DNA of 53,181 nucleotides from Parasitella parasitica (GCA_025201805.1 MU619261.1:8437-61617); one strand, 5' to 3'. Positions 34,626 through 47,900 are shown, numbered from the stretch's first letter. Notes: generated from the letters alone by a model not told the origin. A program made the numbers and translations.

Positions 34626-36140
34626 TTAATTTTCCATATCCCCTGGCTCATGTAAACTATTTCTTTTCAACAATACACACTCTCCGCCATTTTCCAGGTC
34701 AATATTGTACTGATAAAAGTAGCCTTCTGCAGTAACCACAAGCACTTGCGGAGTAGTACTATAGCCAGATGCATAAACAAAGCATGATCAGATACAAAAG
34801 ATCAGTAAGCGTTTGAATTGAATAACTAAATACCTGCTTAAAGCAACCAAACTACGTACACCAACATTTGGTAATTTTAACGAAGCAAAATGACGAGAGG
34901 GTTCCCACATATCTGTTAATCTATCTGGTAAAAATGATCCCATGCTGCGTCCAATATTTTGAAGTGAGGATCTTCTTTGCCTGTGTATCAGGAACTTCAG
35001 ATTTGTGTACCTAGCATAAACCAAAACCGTAAAAAAAAAAAAGAAAGCTTACATGGAAGTTGTTGTTGCGGAAAAGTCACTCTTATCCAAAGAATGGTCG
35101 CCAGAGGTATCGTTGTTGGATGACAGCTTGAAAATATGAACTGTCTCGGTATCGCTTGAAACACACAGTAATGTACTAACAAGGTTAAAAGACATGGAGT
35201 AAATCCTGGCAGAGTAAGAGCCTCTTCTAAACTGATATACTTTATCTGCCCTTGGGATTGTAAATACACGTATTACTGTACCCTAATTTAAACATGCATG
35301 TAAGCATCCTTAATCATACAGGACGCATTATTGAATGCTTCGTACCTTTTCACTCGCAGTCGCCATCAATGTGCCTTCTAAGTTCATAGAAATGCAGCTT
35401 ATGGTAGATTTGTGTGCCTGCACTATATTTTCCAACTTCATTGTATTGGCATCGTAAATCTCGATATCTCCTATGCCATTGTAAGTGGGAGATGAGTTGG
35501 AGTAAGATGATGTTGTATAATAGTCTGAAGCTCGTAGCGGTTGGTAAGCCAAGTAACAGTTGTCACTTGAGGGAGATAATGCACAAATTGCTAAACCAAC
35601 AATAAGTATTTATTCTCTTTATTTCCTTGCCTTTGTATCGTATTTACCTTGAGGATTGGAAATTGTATCCAGTGTATGCAACAATTTCATGTTACTGATA
35701 TCATACACAAAAATTTGTTTTTCCAGTACAACAATCAATCTTTTCCGATTCATTTTGACTGATAAAATAGGGGTCTCAAAGGTCAATTCACAAATGGTGC
35801 TTTCTCGTTTCGTATTTTTGATGCGTAAGTGCACTGAAGGTGAATTGTCATTCAATCCAACCAACGCAACCAGGGATGTACAAAACAGCATCTCAATATG
35901 GCCTATACCGCTATCCACTATCCGTATGCGAAATAACACATAAATACGACGCGTATTGCACTCGTGGAATATTAACTCACCTTTAGAATAGCATTTTGCA
36001 AACGGATCACAATTATATATACGATAACCCAATCTTGTACCAACGGATATACAGCTGAAGTCTTGGTTAAAGTTGACGCTTGTGATTTGCTTTGACTCAT
36101 TCTCTTCTCTTATTGATTGCTCTTGATCGGTTATCGTCAT
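34626..36140 (-). CDS. atg18: PROPPIN family WD-repeat protein Atg18
   Basis: Six exons on the minus strand (36140-35981, 35917-35648, 35590-35346, 35282-35053, 35010-34834, 34758-34626) encode 404 residues. The seven-bladed propeller begins [15 protein letters not shown]. The lipid-binding FRRG motif is at about 243-246 ([16 protein letters not shown]), followed by [36 protein letters not shown] and [20 protein letters not shown] close the protein. FRRG binds PI3P and PI(3,5)P2, which places the protein in autophagosome formation and vacuole size control. One intron (35052-35011) is only 42 nt; a longer alternative acceptor cannot be excluded. Confidence 0.95.
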
Positions 36141-36840
36141 AATTTGAAATTCTGTAACAAAGTAAAGGAAGAGAGCTAAAAAGTATTTTATATAAATATA
36201 TATATATACTTTTTTTTTTTAGAAAAAGGGAGTTATGTGTATGAGTACAACAGACTGTGTAACTATTTGATTTGCATATATTTATACGTTGCGCCGCTTT
36301 TGTTAATATGTATTTTTGATCTATGAAGTATGGCACGCAAAACTGTTACAGCAAAATTAGCAGTTGTATAATAAACAAATTTTATTAACATATGGAGTGA
36401 ATTAGCGTTGATGTATACTACTCGAATCATATGTGGTAGTATCCGGCGATTTTTGGTTTATCCCGAAATAAAACACGATGGTCAAGATATATAAATATGC
36501 TATAATCATCGCAAAATGTAGATGATGCCTAACTATATGAAGATCTAGCTTGAATACATTTTTTTTTATCTGTAATAACTGGCGATATCCAGACCTGAAG
36601 ACCTGCGTGTTGCGTGATTAAATTTGTAATATAAGCTTTCAGTTTGCTTTTGGCACTTGCGCTATTATTGATCTGCCATAATCATAGATAGGAGATCATA
36701 GCAATGTACTTCAATTGAAGATTGAAGATCGTCCAATGATGTGATGTGATACGCTTGTGTAAACTGGAGAATAAAGTATCGGTTTCAAATCAAGCAGGTT
36801 TTTTCTGTAACACAGATCTGTGCACCAGGATAAAGAATAA
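36141..36840. other. Intergenic, AT-rich
   Basis: No gene recognised. Includes a (TA)n stretch near 36197-36209 and a palindrome CTTCAATTGAAG at 36710. Confidence 0.4.
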
Positions 36841-37060
36841 AGCACTGTCAAATCAAAGACATGTAGCCATTGTTGTATAACCTTATATCGTACCCTGTCA
36901 AGTAGATTGTCACTGCGAATTGGTATTGTCAATTAGTAATCTAAATAAGTCGCAATAAATTTATGCCATTGTAAAAAGTATAAACAGCAGATGCAATTTC
37001 GATCTTTAATAAAGTATCTTTAAGTTTTTGTATCTCGTTTACCTTTGATTTTATTATCTT
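36841..37060 (+). repeat. LTR-like direct repeat, copy 1
   Basis: About 220 bp sharing block order with 37671-37910: CACTGTCA, AATCAAAGA, TAAATAAGTC, GTAAAAAGTATAAA, AGCAGATGCAA, TCTTTAATAA. The TATAAA and AATAA elements in fixed positions resemble the promoter and polyadenylation signals of a long terminal repeat. Confidence 0.5.
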
Positions 37061-37670
37061 TTATTTATCCAAAAAATAGTTATGAGCAAATATCTGATAT
37101 TTATGATAAATATTGAAAAATAAAACTGTTTTTGCAGATAACTTTTGATAGAGACATCGCCCAGTGGAAACCAAGGTATGCTCAGATAGCGATGATCATG
37201 CCTGTTCTTATGGCGCATACGACAATGTTTATTTTGCTCTTTATCAAAGTCTATCATTGATTATACTGTGATGAAGTACAATTATCTAGTAGTAAGGGTA
37301 GAATGATGTACTATGTTAATGGACGGTTGGTGTATCTAATTATTCACATTGCTATCAGGGTTATTAATTACTATATAATATATGTAGATATTATTGGACA
37401 AGAAGTAATTGACAGCAATGCGGCGATGTTTATATGAACTATAAACTTATATGTAAACAACGATCGGTAGTGACAGATCAGGTTTTCAGTGATAAGGATG
37501 ATTTATAGATAATAGATTTGCTAGTATATGAGAAATGTTTATGGTAATAAACTATAGTAGCTATTACAGATATTTTCACTAGCGTTCCAATATCTGGTAA
37601 AGGTTGAACTTATTTATAACAATTGGATGTTCATGTAAAATGAGACATCATGTAATGTGAATCATTACAG

Positions 37671-37910
37671 TACACTGTCAGATCAAAGATCAATAGCCTT
37701 GTAGTATAATAATACATCGTACACTATTAAGGATATGATGTTGCTTGCAAATTACTCTTATCGCTTAGTATCGACTAGTATTTTAAATAAGTCACCAAAA
37801 ATTTATGTAGTTAGTTGTAAAAAGTATAAATAGCAGATGCAAAGTTGAATCTTTAATAAGGTAATCTCAAGTTTTCGTAACTCGTTAATTCAAGGTTTTA
37901 TTTTCTACTT
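37671..37910 (+). repeat. LTR-like direct repeat, copy 2
   Basis: Second copy of the 36841-37060 repeat, about 0.8 kb away on the same strand, with TATAAATA at 37825. The 600 bp between the copies show no gag or pol coding, so any element is internally deleted. Confidence 0.5.
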
Positions 37911-39723
37911 TTCTGATTTTCGATTTTGCAGATCTCAACACTTGGTATATGCTACGAGCTTACGCCGTATAAGATCTATGCTTCAGCAGATCTGTATTCT
38001 CAGTTTCCAGATACACACTACAAGACATATATTTATATTTCCATAATACCAGTTACAAATACATTATGTACTACAGACTTGTACAATATGTGCAATGCAA
38101 TAGATATATGCTCATGACATGCTATAGACATGCTACATATACCTATATATGCTAAGATGAATACCATGTGATATACACTCAGACATCATGCGCTATGAAT
38201 CTAGACTAAATAAGATTATACTAGAAATGATGTACGCTTATGGATTAATTTTAATAGTCTTCATATGGAAGATTGATCGGAGTACCTCGGGTAAAGTCTA
38301 TCTACTCACTCAGATAGATCTAAGTTATCTTTAGTCTGCTGAGATGTCGATTAGTACAAACTTACAATGCTATGATAATTAATCAGAATTGTCGTATACG
38401 TTAAATTACGAGAGTAGAACATTAACCCATAGCTCAAGTATATAAAGGTTCATCTACCTGACCACTAGATGAACTGGAGCTTTATACACTGTCGATTTAA
38501 TAATACAATTTATATCTTTATCAAGCTGACATTTATTGTTTTTTTATTTAGTGAATATTATACCAATCCCACAACATGATCAACTGAAACATGTTCCTAA
38601 ATTGTGTTCAGTATTTACTCTATTTAAATTTTGTCTTCTAGTTGGGAAATTGACATATCAAAGTTGCACTAAAATAATTTTTGAAGCCATATTACACTAC
38701 ATCTTCACTATCACACATATTATGACATTTTTCAAGTTACTTATTGAGTTCGTACTTTGTTTTTCAATTAAAATCAGCAGGTGTATAGCTACAAACATAA
38801 ACAGCAGTGTTGCCATTGATTCTATAACCAAGCATGATATTTTTACTGCTGAATATCTCAAGAAAGTAATATATGAATCGCATTGTAGCTACCAAGTAAT
38901 GAATCATGAATCAAAGCTCATAAATTAAAAAACTATGCGAATTTATTTTTCAGTTCTTGTTTCGGGAGCAGATACAAAATCACTACCTTATTTTTATTTT
39001 GTTTTATACAATAGTAGTAGCAACTACAAGTTATCAAAATATTGTCTTGACTAAAATTGACCTTTGTAATAAATTTCATCAACCAGCTTGCTGACAGCCG
39101 AAAAATAAAAGCATTTTCTCTTAGACATTTTTCACCTTGTTTTGGTAAAAGACTCTGTTTGGATTATCATTTAATAATGTGCCTTTGTGGAATATAAAAT
39201 TGTTCGTAAATGCTGTGAATACAATGGAAAATCAACAGCTGTAGTGAATACAGTCCTCCATTACTACGCAAATCAAAAATGCTCCTATTGTACCATAACT
39301 ATTCATAAATTACTAATTTGCTATTTAATATGTGGAATAGTAACAAATCCAAATTGAAGATCTAAATAACGGAATTAGAGGTGCCGTTAGCCGAGATTTG
39401 TTGGCGCGCACTCTCGCATTTACTTTTGATCATTACGACGATCCTTCTTTATTTAGAAGTAGCTTACGTTTTTCGCATTAATTCGAAGTTAACGTTTAGA
39501 AAGAATATAATTTTTTTGAAAGCATAATGTTGTCTATAAAGTAGACGTGTATACACTCTTCTAAAAAAATAAAGATTTCTCATTATTTAAACTAGTTGGA
39601 CCGACAATTGAAGATTTTATTTTGTTGGTTTATGTCACTTCCGAATCACTTACGTTCAATTTACCTAGTTTCCCGTTTAAAGGAATAAAAGCTGTCAGAA
39701 CTGTTTCAGTCAGCCTAGAAAGC
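37911..39723. other. Intergenic with TATA-hairpin and one doubtful open frame
   Basis: A hairpin with a 9-bp stem (GTTCATCTA/TAGATGAAC) spans 38448-38474, directly after TATATAAA at 38439. A 130-codon AT-rich frame follows (38536-38928) whose apparent start looks more like an intron end (TTTATTTAG). Its residues show no recognised motif, so it is not called a gene. Confidence 0.4.
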
Positions 39724-39730
39724 GTATAAA
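39724..39730 (+). promoter_or_regulatory. TATA box of the NmrA-like gene
   Basis: TATAAAA 70 bp upstream of ATG 39794, followed by a pyrimidine-rich leader. Confidence 0.6.
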
Positions 39731-39793
39731 AAGAAACTCAAAAGCGCAAGTTTCTCCTCATTTGTTAATCGACTCGCTTTTTTTCTATACAAA

Positions 39794-40675
39794 ATGTCTA
39801 CTGACAGAGTATTTGTTATTGGCGGTACTGGTAACATTGGTGTTAAAGCTGTGAATGATCTTGTCCATAACAAGGTTCCCGTTACTTTATATGCTCGTAG
39901 TCTCGAAAAGGTGGCCTCGCTATTCTCTCATGCTGGAGACTTGGTTAATGTAGTTCAAGGTGATTTCCAAGATTTATCTCCTATCAAAGAAGGTATTAAA
40001 GGCCACACCCGTCTCCTTTTGTTGGTTGCCGACTTTAATGGCTTTGCGAATATAAAGAAAACTATTGCAACGTATGCATACGAAGCTGGAGTGCAACAAG
40101 TGGTCGATATTTCCTCTTTTACTGTGAATATGGGCTGGAGATCAAGCTTTATTGGCACCCAACACTACTATGGCGAAAAGGCTATCTTTGACATCCCTAA
40201 TCGAGGTTATTTAGTGGCTCTCCGCCCTGGTCGCTTCATGTCTAATCACTTGCATATGGTACGCCCTATTGCAGACAATGGTCTTTACGACAATGCTGAC
40301 CCTGAGTCTCGACAAGGATTCATCTCCACAAACGATATCGGCGCTGTTGCTGCTGTTGTCTTGCGTGAAGATGTCAGGAAGCACGGTGATGCTGTCTACA
40401 AATTGACAGGTGATATTGTTACTTCTGTGGAGCGTGCTGCCATTCTATCTCAGGTGACTGGAAAGAATATCAAGTACATTCAGGTATCTTCAGTTCAAAA
40501 GTACAACAAAATGATGGAATCAGGCAAATTTCCTCATATCCTTGCAATGGATTTATGCGATAATTTGGAAGGTGTTGAAGATGACAAGGTCACTCCTTCG
40601 ATTGAAATTTTGCTTGGCAGAAAGCCTGAAACCCTTGCAGAATATCTTCATGCCAACAAGAACAGCATTGAATAG
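39794..40675 (+). CDS. NmrA-like NAD(P)-binding oxidoreductase
   Basis: An intronless gene of 293 residues. The Rossmann motif VFVIGGTGNIGVKAV is at the N-terminus. Further landmarks are VVDISSFTVNMGW, LVALRPGRFMSNHL, and RQGFISTNDIGAVAAVVL, which places the fold in the atypical short-chain dehydrogenase (NmrA) group. Members are either redox sensors or NAD(P)H quinone-type reductases; the sequence does not decide between them. An AATAAAA signal lies about 25 bp after the stop. Confidence 0.85.
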   Translation: MSTDRVFVIGGTGNIGVKAVNDLVHNKVPVTLYARSLEKVASLFSHAGDLVNVVQGDFQDLSPIKEGIKGHTRLLLLVADFNGFANIKKTIATYAYEAGVQQVVDISSFTVNMGWRSSFIGTQHYYGEKAIFDIPNRGYLVALRPGRFMSNHLHMVRPIADNGLYDNADPESRQGFISTNDIGAVAAVVLREDVRKHGDAVYKLTGDIVTSVERAAILSQVTGKNIKYIQVSSVQKYNKMMESGKFPHILAMDLCDNLEGVEDDKVTPSIEILLGRKPETLAEYLHANKNSIE

Positions 40676-41280
40676 GTTTGCTTATAGTTGAATGAAATCG
40701 AATAAAACGTCTTTTCTAGTTTCTTGCCCTTGAAGGCCAAATAATTCGTTTTAATACAGCTATCATGATGCGTAATTGGAGTTTTCAAAAAATTACTTCT
40801 TGATTATAAAATGCTGCACCGCTGGCAACAAAGCCGTCGGCAATCTCCTTCATATTCCTACCTCAAGTCATCTGAATAAATATTTACTGTGCAGCAGAAA
40901 ATGTATATGAAAGCCCTTTATATATATATATAATGCTGGTCTCGGCTAAAAAGACTGCATTTAAATGATTCAGAACCAAGGAAACTCTTTAAATGCATAA
41001 ATCTCAAAGCAAAGCTTATAGCTTGATGTCTCGATTAGCCTACAGAGGTTGTGCCATCATTAAGTCATGTCATCTCTATTAGTCATGTTGTCGTGAAAGG
41101 ATCTTATATGTACAAACAAATGTCGCACCATCTGCTAATTCTATGTAATGATAGTGATAAAAATACGTCATGAGGGGTGGAATATCAAGTGTTTCTTGTT
41201 TTGTGTGTGTACAATTTTTAAAAAAAACTCCTGTTGAGTTTTTATCTCTTCCACCCTTTCTTCTACTATTCTTGTTGAGG
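40676..41280. other. Intergenic between the NmrA-like gene and vac14
   Basis: No gene recognised. A (TA)n stretch is near 40919-40930, and a T/C-rich region before ATG 41281 likely belongs to the vac14 promoter. Confidence 0.45.
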
Positions 41281-44200
41281 ATGGAAGCGAGTATATTCTC
41301 ACCGAGTTTAATCAAAGGCTTAACAGACAAAATATATGATAGACGGAAAGCAGCTGCCCTGGAGATCGAGAGGTGAGTCGTAAAAGGGGTAATCATGACA
41401 ACGGTTTTGAAAGCTGAATTCTTAATATCCAGGCTTGTACGTGAAAACGAAGACTCGAATGAGAGAATCACTCAGATAGTGGATGCGCTGGTACAGGAGT
41501 TTGTCTACTCAAATAATCCTTATGCTCGTTATGGTGGTTTGATTGGATTAGCCGCGACATCAATAGCGCTTGGTCCTGTAAGTAACTCTATATAGATGTA
41601 ATTTTTGACACCTATACTCATGGATTTATGAAAGGGTGTTTCAAAGTATCTCGATATTATTGTACCGCCTATTCTGTCATGTTTTAGCAATCAAGATCAA
41701 AAAGTTCGCTACTATGCCTGTGAGAGCATGTATAACATTGCCAAGGTCGCAAAAGGCGAGGTATTGCGCTACTTTAATAGTACATTTGACGCTTTATGCA
41801 AGGTAAGCAGACTTTAAGAGCAGTATGACGATAGAAACATCGTTAACCGGGTGTGTTAGCTATCTGCCGATTCAGAGATTAGTGTCAAAAATGGTGCGGA
41901 ATTGCTCGATCGACTAATCAAGGATATTGTGTCAGAGCTGTCAACAACCTACGTATCACCCTACAGCGAACCTTATAACTTAATCGAAGCAGGTGGCAAT
42001 AAATTAGATACACCCTCTTCGTTACCACGCAACACAGCATTTTCTCTGCCTCGATTTATACCTTTGCTCAGCCAACGTATCTATGTCCGTAATTCAGCTG
42101 CAAGACAGTTTTTAGTATCTTGGATGTGCGTCCTGGATTCCATTCCTGACCTCGAATTGATCTCATTCCTGCCCGAATTCTTGGATGGCTTGATCAGATG
42201 TCTAAACGATGTGAGCGAGGACGTGAGAGTAGCTGCAAGTGGGCTACTACAAGATTTCTTAAACGAAATCAAAGAAGCAGCTGCCGCCCGCGCTATACAA
42301 ATAAAACATAAGCAACATAAACAATTTTTTAGCAAAGAAAAGGACAAAAAATCGGCAGAGAAGGCTACTTGTAACGAAGAAAATAGTGCTGGAACAGACC
42401 CAGACACAAAAGCGGAAGAAGCAGCGGAAGAAGCAGCAGAAGCAGCAGCAGAAGCAACACCAGAAGCAACATCAGAAGCAACAGCAGAATCAACAACAAA
42501 GACAACAACAGAAGCAGCAGCAGAAGAAACAGCAGCAGCAGCAGAAGAAGAAGCAGAAGAAGCAGTCGAAGAAAAGGAAAGGTTGATCAAAGAAGCGGGA
42601 GAAGAGAATGACAATGAAAACGATGAAAAAGACAAGACATCCATTGTCGATTCAGAAAATGATGGCCATGGAAAAGGCACCTATGTTCCCGGCCAAGGTG
42701 TTATTGTACAATACGGAAAGATAGTTGAGATTCTTGTGCCTCATCTTTCTTCTTCGGAGGAGGACATCCAAAAGACAGCATTATTATGGATCAATGCATT
42801 CATTGAAATCGCTCAAGATGTGATTATCCAATATACCCCTGAAATTATCAAGGCAGTTCTACCGTCCCTTGCTCATCCAGTGACACCCATTCGAGTCATT
42901 GCGCTTGAAACCAACCAAAACTTACAGCGGCTTGTGTTGGAAACACCTATACATTCAACACCTCCTGAGCCTACTACGAGCAAGAGTGACCCATCTGGTG
43001 GTGGCGGACAAAGTGTTGGTAGCGGTGGTGCTGGTTCGAACAAAAAACCAATCATGCTTTCAGCTATCACCAATTCAGCGACAATGATAGCGGCACAAGA
43101 TCCTTTTGATTACCAGGCAACAGTGGCGAATTTGAGATTGCAGTTCCTTAACCAAAACGAGGAGACTCGAGTTGCTAGTCTCGATTGGCTGTTGATGCTT
43201 CACAAAAAGGCGCCCAACAAAATACTGGCTTCAGATGACGGTACGTTCCCTGCACTTCTCAAGACTCTTTCGGATCCCTCTGAAGATGTGGTGCGTCGTG
43301 ATCTGCAGCTGCTAGCACAGATTTCTTCCTATTCGGACCATGATTATTTCAGAAGCTTCATCATGTCTCTATTGTCTCTGTTTAGTACAGATAGACGCTT
43401 GCTGGAAACTAGAGGAAGCTTAATTATTCGACAGCTGTGCATGAGTTTGGACCCAGAACGCATTTACTGTGCTATTGCAGATATTTTGGAGCAAGATGAA
43501 GACTTGGAATTTGCTAGCATCATGATCCAAAATCTGAACATCATACTGATCACTTCATCCGAGTTGGCTGATCTGAGAAAACGATTGAGAAATTTAGAGC
43601 ATAGAGACAACCAACGATTATTTAATGTGCTTTATCGGTCATGGTGCCATAATGCTGTGTCTGCATTTTCTTTGTGTTTGCTATCACAAGTGTATGAACA
43701 TGCAGCCAACATGCTGCAAATATTGTAAGTTGCCCTAATTGTTGCCCATGTCTTTGGCTGATGTGTGATTAGTGCTGAACTAGAGATTACGGTCAATATG
43801 TTGATACAAGTAGACAAGCTTGTTCAGCTGTTAGAATCCCCCGTATTTACATGTAAGTTTATACAAATGATTGCGGAATGGCACTTTTGCTCATATTCAA
43901 GCCAGATTTACGTCTTCAGCTTTTGGAGCCGGAAAAATATCCGTATTTATTCAAGTGTTTGTACGGTATTTTGATGCTACTACCTCAATCATCTGCATTT
44001 TCGACATTAAGAAATAGATTGAGTAGCGTATCATCGCTTGGATTTCTTCATGTCCTTCCAAAGACCTCTCCTGGCAATTCATCTACAACCACCAGTAGCA
44101 CATCAACTGATAGAAGAATCAGTAAATCTTCCACTACAAAGGTCGAAGAAATCAGCACAATCAAATACGGAGATCTACTGACGCATTTTAAATCAGTGCA

Positions 44201-44658
44201 ATCCAGACATGAAAAACAGAGGCGTCAATGTAAGTTGTGCACTTTTCGCGCGTAAATTAGTGATTTAATCTAACCAAGACAATAAAACAGCATTACAAAG
44301 CACATCGCGCGCAACCAGCTCAGCCAATGCTAGTTCTGTCAATATGGTGACGAGTGGCGTGGGGAGATCAAGAAGACCACGATTGGTGTATGGGGACGCT
44401 TCCCCTACTCAACAAACGCAGCAGCAGCAACAGCAGCAACAGCATCAAGCGTCTTCTTCACACGATAACAGGGGATTGGGTATCTCGTCTATCGCATCTA
44501 ATACCAGTAACATCGGCTCAGGTGGTATTCGCAGTGGTATGACAAGCTTAGGTTTGACTCCATCTAACAATTCGAATAATGAAAACACAACAGGCAGTGG
44601 TGTCAGTGGCAATGGGAACTCAAGATTGGCGGGAGGTAGAAGAAACCGAAGAGTTTAA
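41281..44658 (+). CDS. vac14: Vac14, scaffold of the Fab1/PIKfyve complex
   Basis: Seven exons (41281-41372, 41433-41577, 41635-41802, 41860-43724, 43773-43852, 43906-44229, 44291-44658) encode 1013 residues. N-terminal HEAT repeats include YDRRKAAALEIERLV, NPYARYGGLIGLAA and DQKVRYYACESMYNIAKV. The C-terminal Vac14 domain ends with LRLQLLEPEKYPYL and LYGILMLLPQSSAF. Vac14 holds Fab1 and Fig4 together on the vacuole to make PI(3,5)P2. An Ala/Glu/Thr-rich insert at about 318-372 interrupts the HEAT array, and a poly-Gln run sits near the C-terminus; both are unusual for the family. Introns are 52-61 nt. Confidence 0.95.
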
Positions 44659-44944
44659 ATAAACATTTGTAATATCATCAGGTTGTCTTGTAACGGTTAC
44701 ATAGAGGATTCCGTATATATAAAGTTTTGTGTTGTTTAAATATTTGGTATACTTGCCAGTAACTTTAGATGTTAACCTTAATTTGTATAAAGGATCTTTG
44801 ACTACGGCGAATGTCAACCATTGACGTTCGGGTAACTCTTTCTGTTACTTTGTTTCTGTTGGTTTAGAACCATCAATCGAAGTTGATGTTCAAGCTCACT
44901 ACACATATAATTAGTGCACTGTTATTGAATAGAACGATAGCCCC

Positions 44945-47900
44945 TTACATTGCTCGAAGTTGCCAATGGTTTCTCTCTCGTAATGTGAATTCGAGCTTTC
45001 TCTGTATCTGTACATCTGGAGATGGATGAGCTGGTCTTTCTATCTTATTTTGCTTGTACATATTTGCTAATTGCTCGAGTTCAGAGTTGTATTTCTATAT
45101 GTAGGGTATATAATATTAATAGCTGATATCAATAATGCAACTGAATCAACTTACATCGCATACTGTGCCCAGTTCAGAGACTGAATCATCTAAATCTGCT
45201 TTGAGCATGTCAATCTCCTCTTCTTTCTGTTGTTTATAGAGTTTTAGGTGTATGCACAAAAGGTTACACTTTTTTTCTGCACATGAACCAAACCTTTTGA
45301 AGCAGACAGGTCAGTATCCTCACTGTTTTGTTTCTTTCCTCCAGTTCTGATTCTGAAAAAGATTTGTTACATGCAGCAGAATCAGCACTGGTAGAATGAA
45401 GGTTCAGTTCTTTGGTACTCTTTGCGGCAATAGGTATAATCATATCAGATAATGGTCTAAGAGATGGCGCTCTTGTATTATTTACGAGCCTTTGGTGATA
45501 CGGCCCTTGTTCTTGCAATTGATAGTGAGGTACAAAGTTGTCAAGTGTAGATATAGTAGAGCTAGCCTGGCTTTGCAATGTAGAGAATCCACTCCCTGGC
45601 TCTGTCATAGCTGGTGTAGGTTCACGGACACTGAGAGGAGACCTTGAGCGACTTGATTGCAAATGATCGAATTTATTGTTGTTGTTGGTAAAAATGAAAT
45701 GTGATCTTTCAGGCACTCGCTTGTTGGTAGCAACAGACTGTATAAACGCATAATACACAGTAATTAGATATACTGAATAGCATAATGTAAATTTAATATA
45801 TATATATATATATATATATACCTGAATTTCATACGAGGCAGTGCGGCTGGGATGAAAGCTTGGCTGTATAGTAAGAATTCATCAATATCATTAATAGTTG
45901 CTGTGCATGAGCAAATTCTTACACTAAAATAACGCTGCCGATTATTGCTTGTAGATAATTCACTGCTTTGTGCTGATATGTCTTTAGGGGCTAGTAATTG
46001 CAATGCCAATGTTGATTCATGATTATGTTGCGATTTTCTAGAGCTGCTGCTATCTGTTGACGATGCTGACGATGAGTTGTGGTAGGCCGTGCTGTTTAAA
46101 GTCTCCAATCCCAGAACGTATTCGCTGTAAGCAGTCTTTGTCCGCGGTTTTATCGATGTCGAGCTAGGCATAGGAGAAGAAGCCGATGGAGTGCTAATAA
46201 ATGTTGGTGGGCCACCGCTGCTACTATCACTCCGTGCATGGCCTAATTTCTCCTTTTGCAATGATTTATTGGCAGGATTCGCAAGTGCAGCGAACAGCTT
46301 AAACGTTGATTTGCTCTTTTTGCGAACCAAATCTTGCTTTATCATTGAAAATCGACTATTTGAGCTGGTTGCTATCGGTGTAGGGGGTCGTGGAGTCGCA
46401 AGTGTTGTTGCCTCTGTGCTTGCTGCCGATCGTATTGATTTTGCTAAATCACGATCAAACGCAACCACTATGTCAAGTATGAGATTTTGCTCAGCAGCTG
46501 CAATAAATACTTACAGTTACCAAACAATTGGTTTTGTGCACTTTGTAATTGATGTGCGTCGTTGGATCGAAATGTCAGCAAGGATATTTCGTCATTCAAT
46601 GTGTTGCCAACAGCGCATTTACTACGGACAGCAAATCGATAATTGTCGTCTTTATCGTGAGGGACAATAAAGCCTACCATGCTGGGTGTTACAAAGCAGT
46701 TGCTTAGAATAGCTTCTATATTGATTGTATTTCTTTCAATATAAAATAAAGCAATTTCATTCTTTGATTTTTATTATTAAGCTTCTTTTGCGTACGATTG
46801 TATACGACAATTCATGTCATTGTAAATACCCTCTTACCTTATTCATGACTTGGTGATACTTTGAAGTTGGGTATATATTTGCGTAGAAATGGTGCTGGTT
46901 CCATTGACAGTAAGTGGATTGAATAAGCTCAACTGACCGATGATTAGTTATTTGATACAGACGTGTATATTCCTACAATGCGAGACTTACCACACTGCTT
47001 CATGTTGTTTTTGCATCTACCAAATTGATAAATAAAATGCCGCTTGATCCTGTCCATTTCTTGGAATTGCTCTCTATTGATGCTATTTCCGCCGCCTGTC
47101 TGATTCAATTGAAAACAATGCTTTTGTTGGTCATGCTGAAAATATGCCTCCAAAGACTTTTGTGTAGTTTGATCTGTATCAGGAGAGGAGATGAACGAAC
47201 CAAGGTTATTGCACACCAATGCAAAATTGTCTATAATATAGTTTGATTTAGGGAAACCTTTTCGTTTCAATATGCACGCATAAGTAGTCGTTGCTATGTA
47301 CCTGGAGATGCATCATAAATGTCAATATCGTTAACACTGGCCCAGCCAATAAACTTCATTTTTCCTGCGATGACTTCTTTGCGAATACAGAAATTGTTTC
47401 GTTCAGAATTTTCGTACATCCGCTGGCCTAATCCGCATAGATCCAGACCGTCTGCTTCATAAGATGGGCGTTTTACAACCATGATTTTATCTGAAAATAA
47501 AAACAAAGTTACTGGTTGCATAGGCCTAAATGTAGTTGGATCCAATTCGATTGTATCTAGATACCCCACCAAACGACGCTGAAAGCTGATCAAGGATTCC
47601 TATCGAGGGCACTTTGTTAGCATCAACCATTTTAATTTCTTGTCACAAACTTACTGGGCAATATTGAATAGCCTGCAAAAGACGGCGAAATACCTTCATT
47701 AGTTGCGTATGGATTTCTTCTGTCATGCTTGCTATTTCTTCAGCTTTCAAAAGAGAGCCATGCAATCCTGGTAAATCTGGATGATCGTCAGTGGTGTGCT
47801 TCATTAGCTCTGTATAGTATGCGAAATGAGTGTGTGGGATTTAATATCAATGACATAGCAATAGAGATACCCTTAAAATACATGGTATATCTTCCTACTC

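Noticed and set aside
38536-38928. 130-codon AT-rich plus-strand frame
   Set aside because: Starts without a convincing ATG, no motif, and lies in a repeat-rich gap.
42081-42680. 199-codon minus-strand frame rich in Ser and Ala opposite Vac14
   Set aside because: Complement of the Ala/Glu/Thr codon repeat; an artefact of low complexity.
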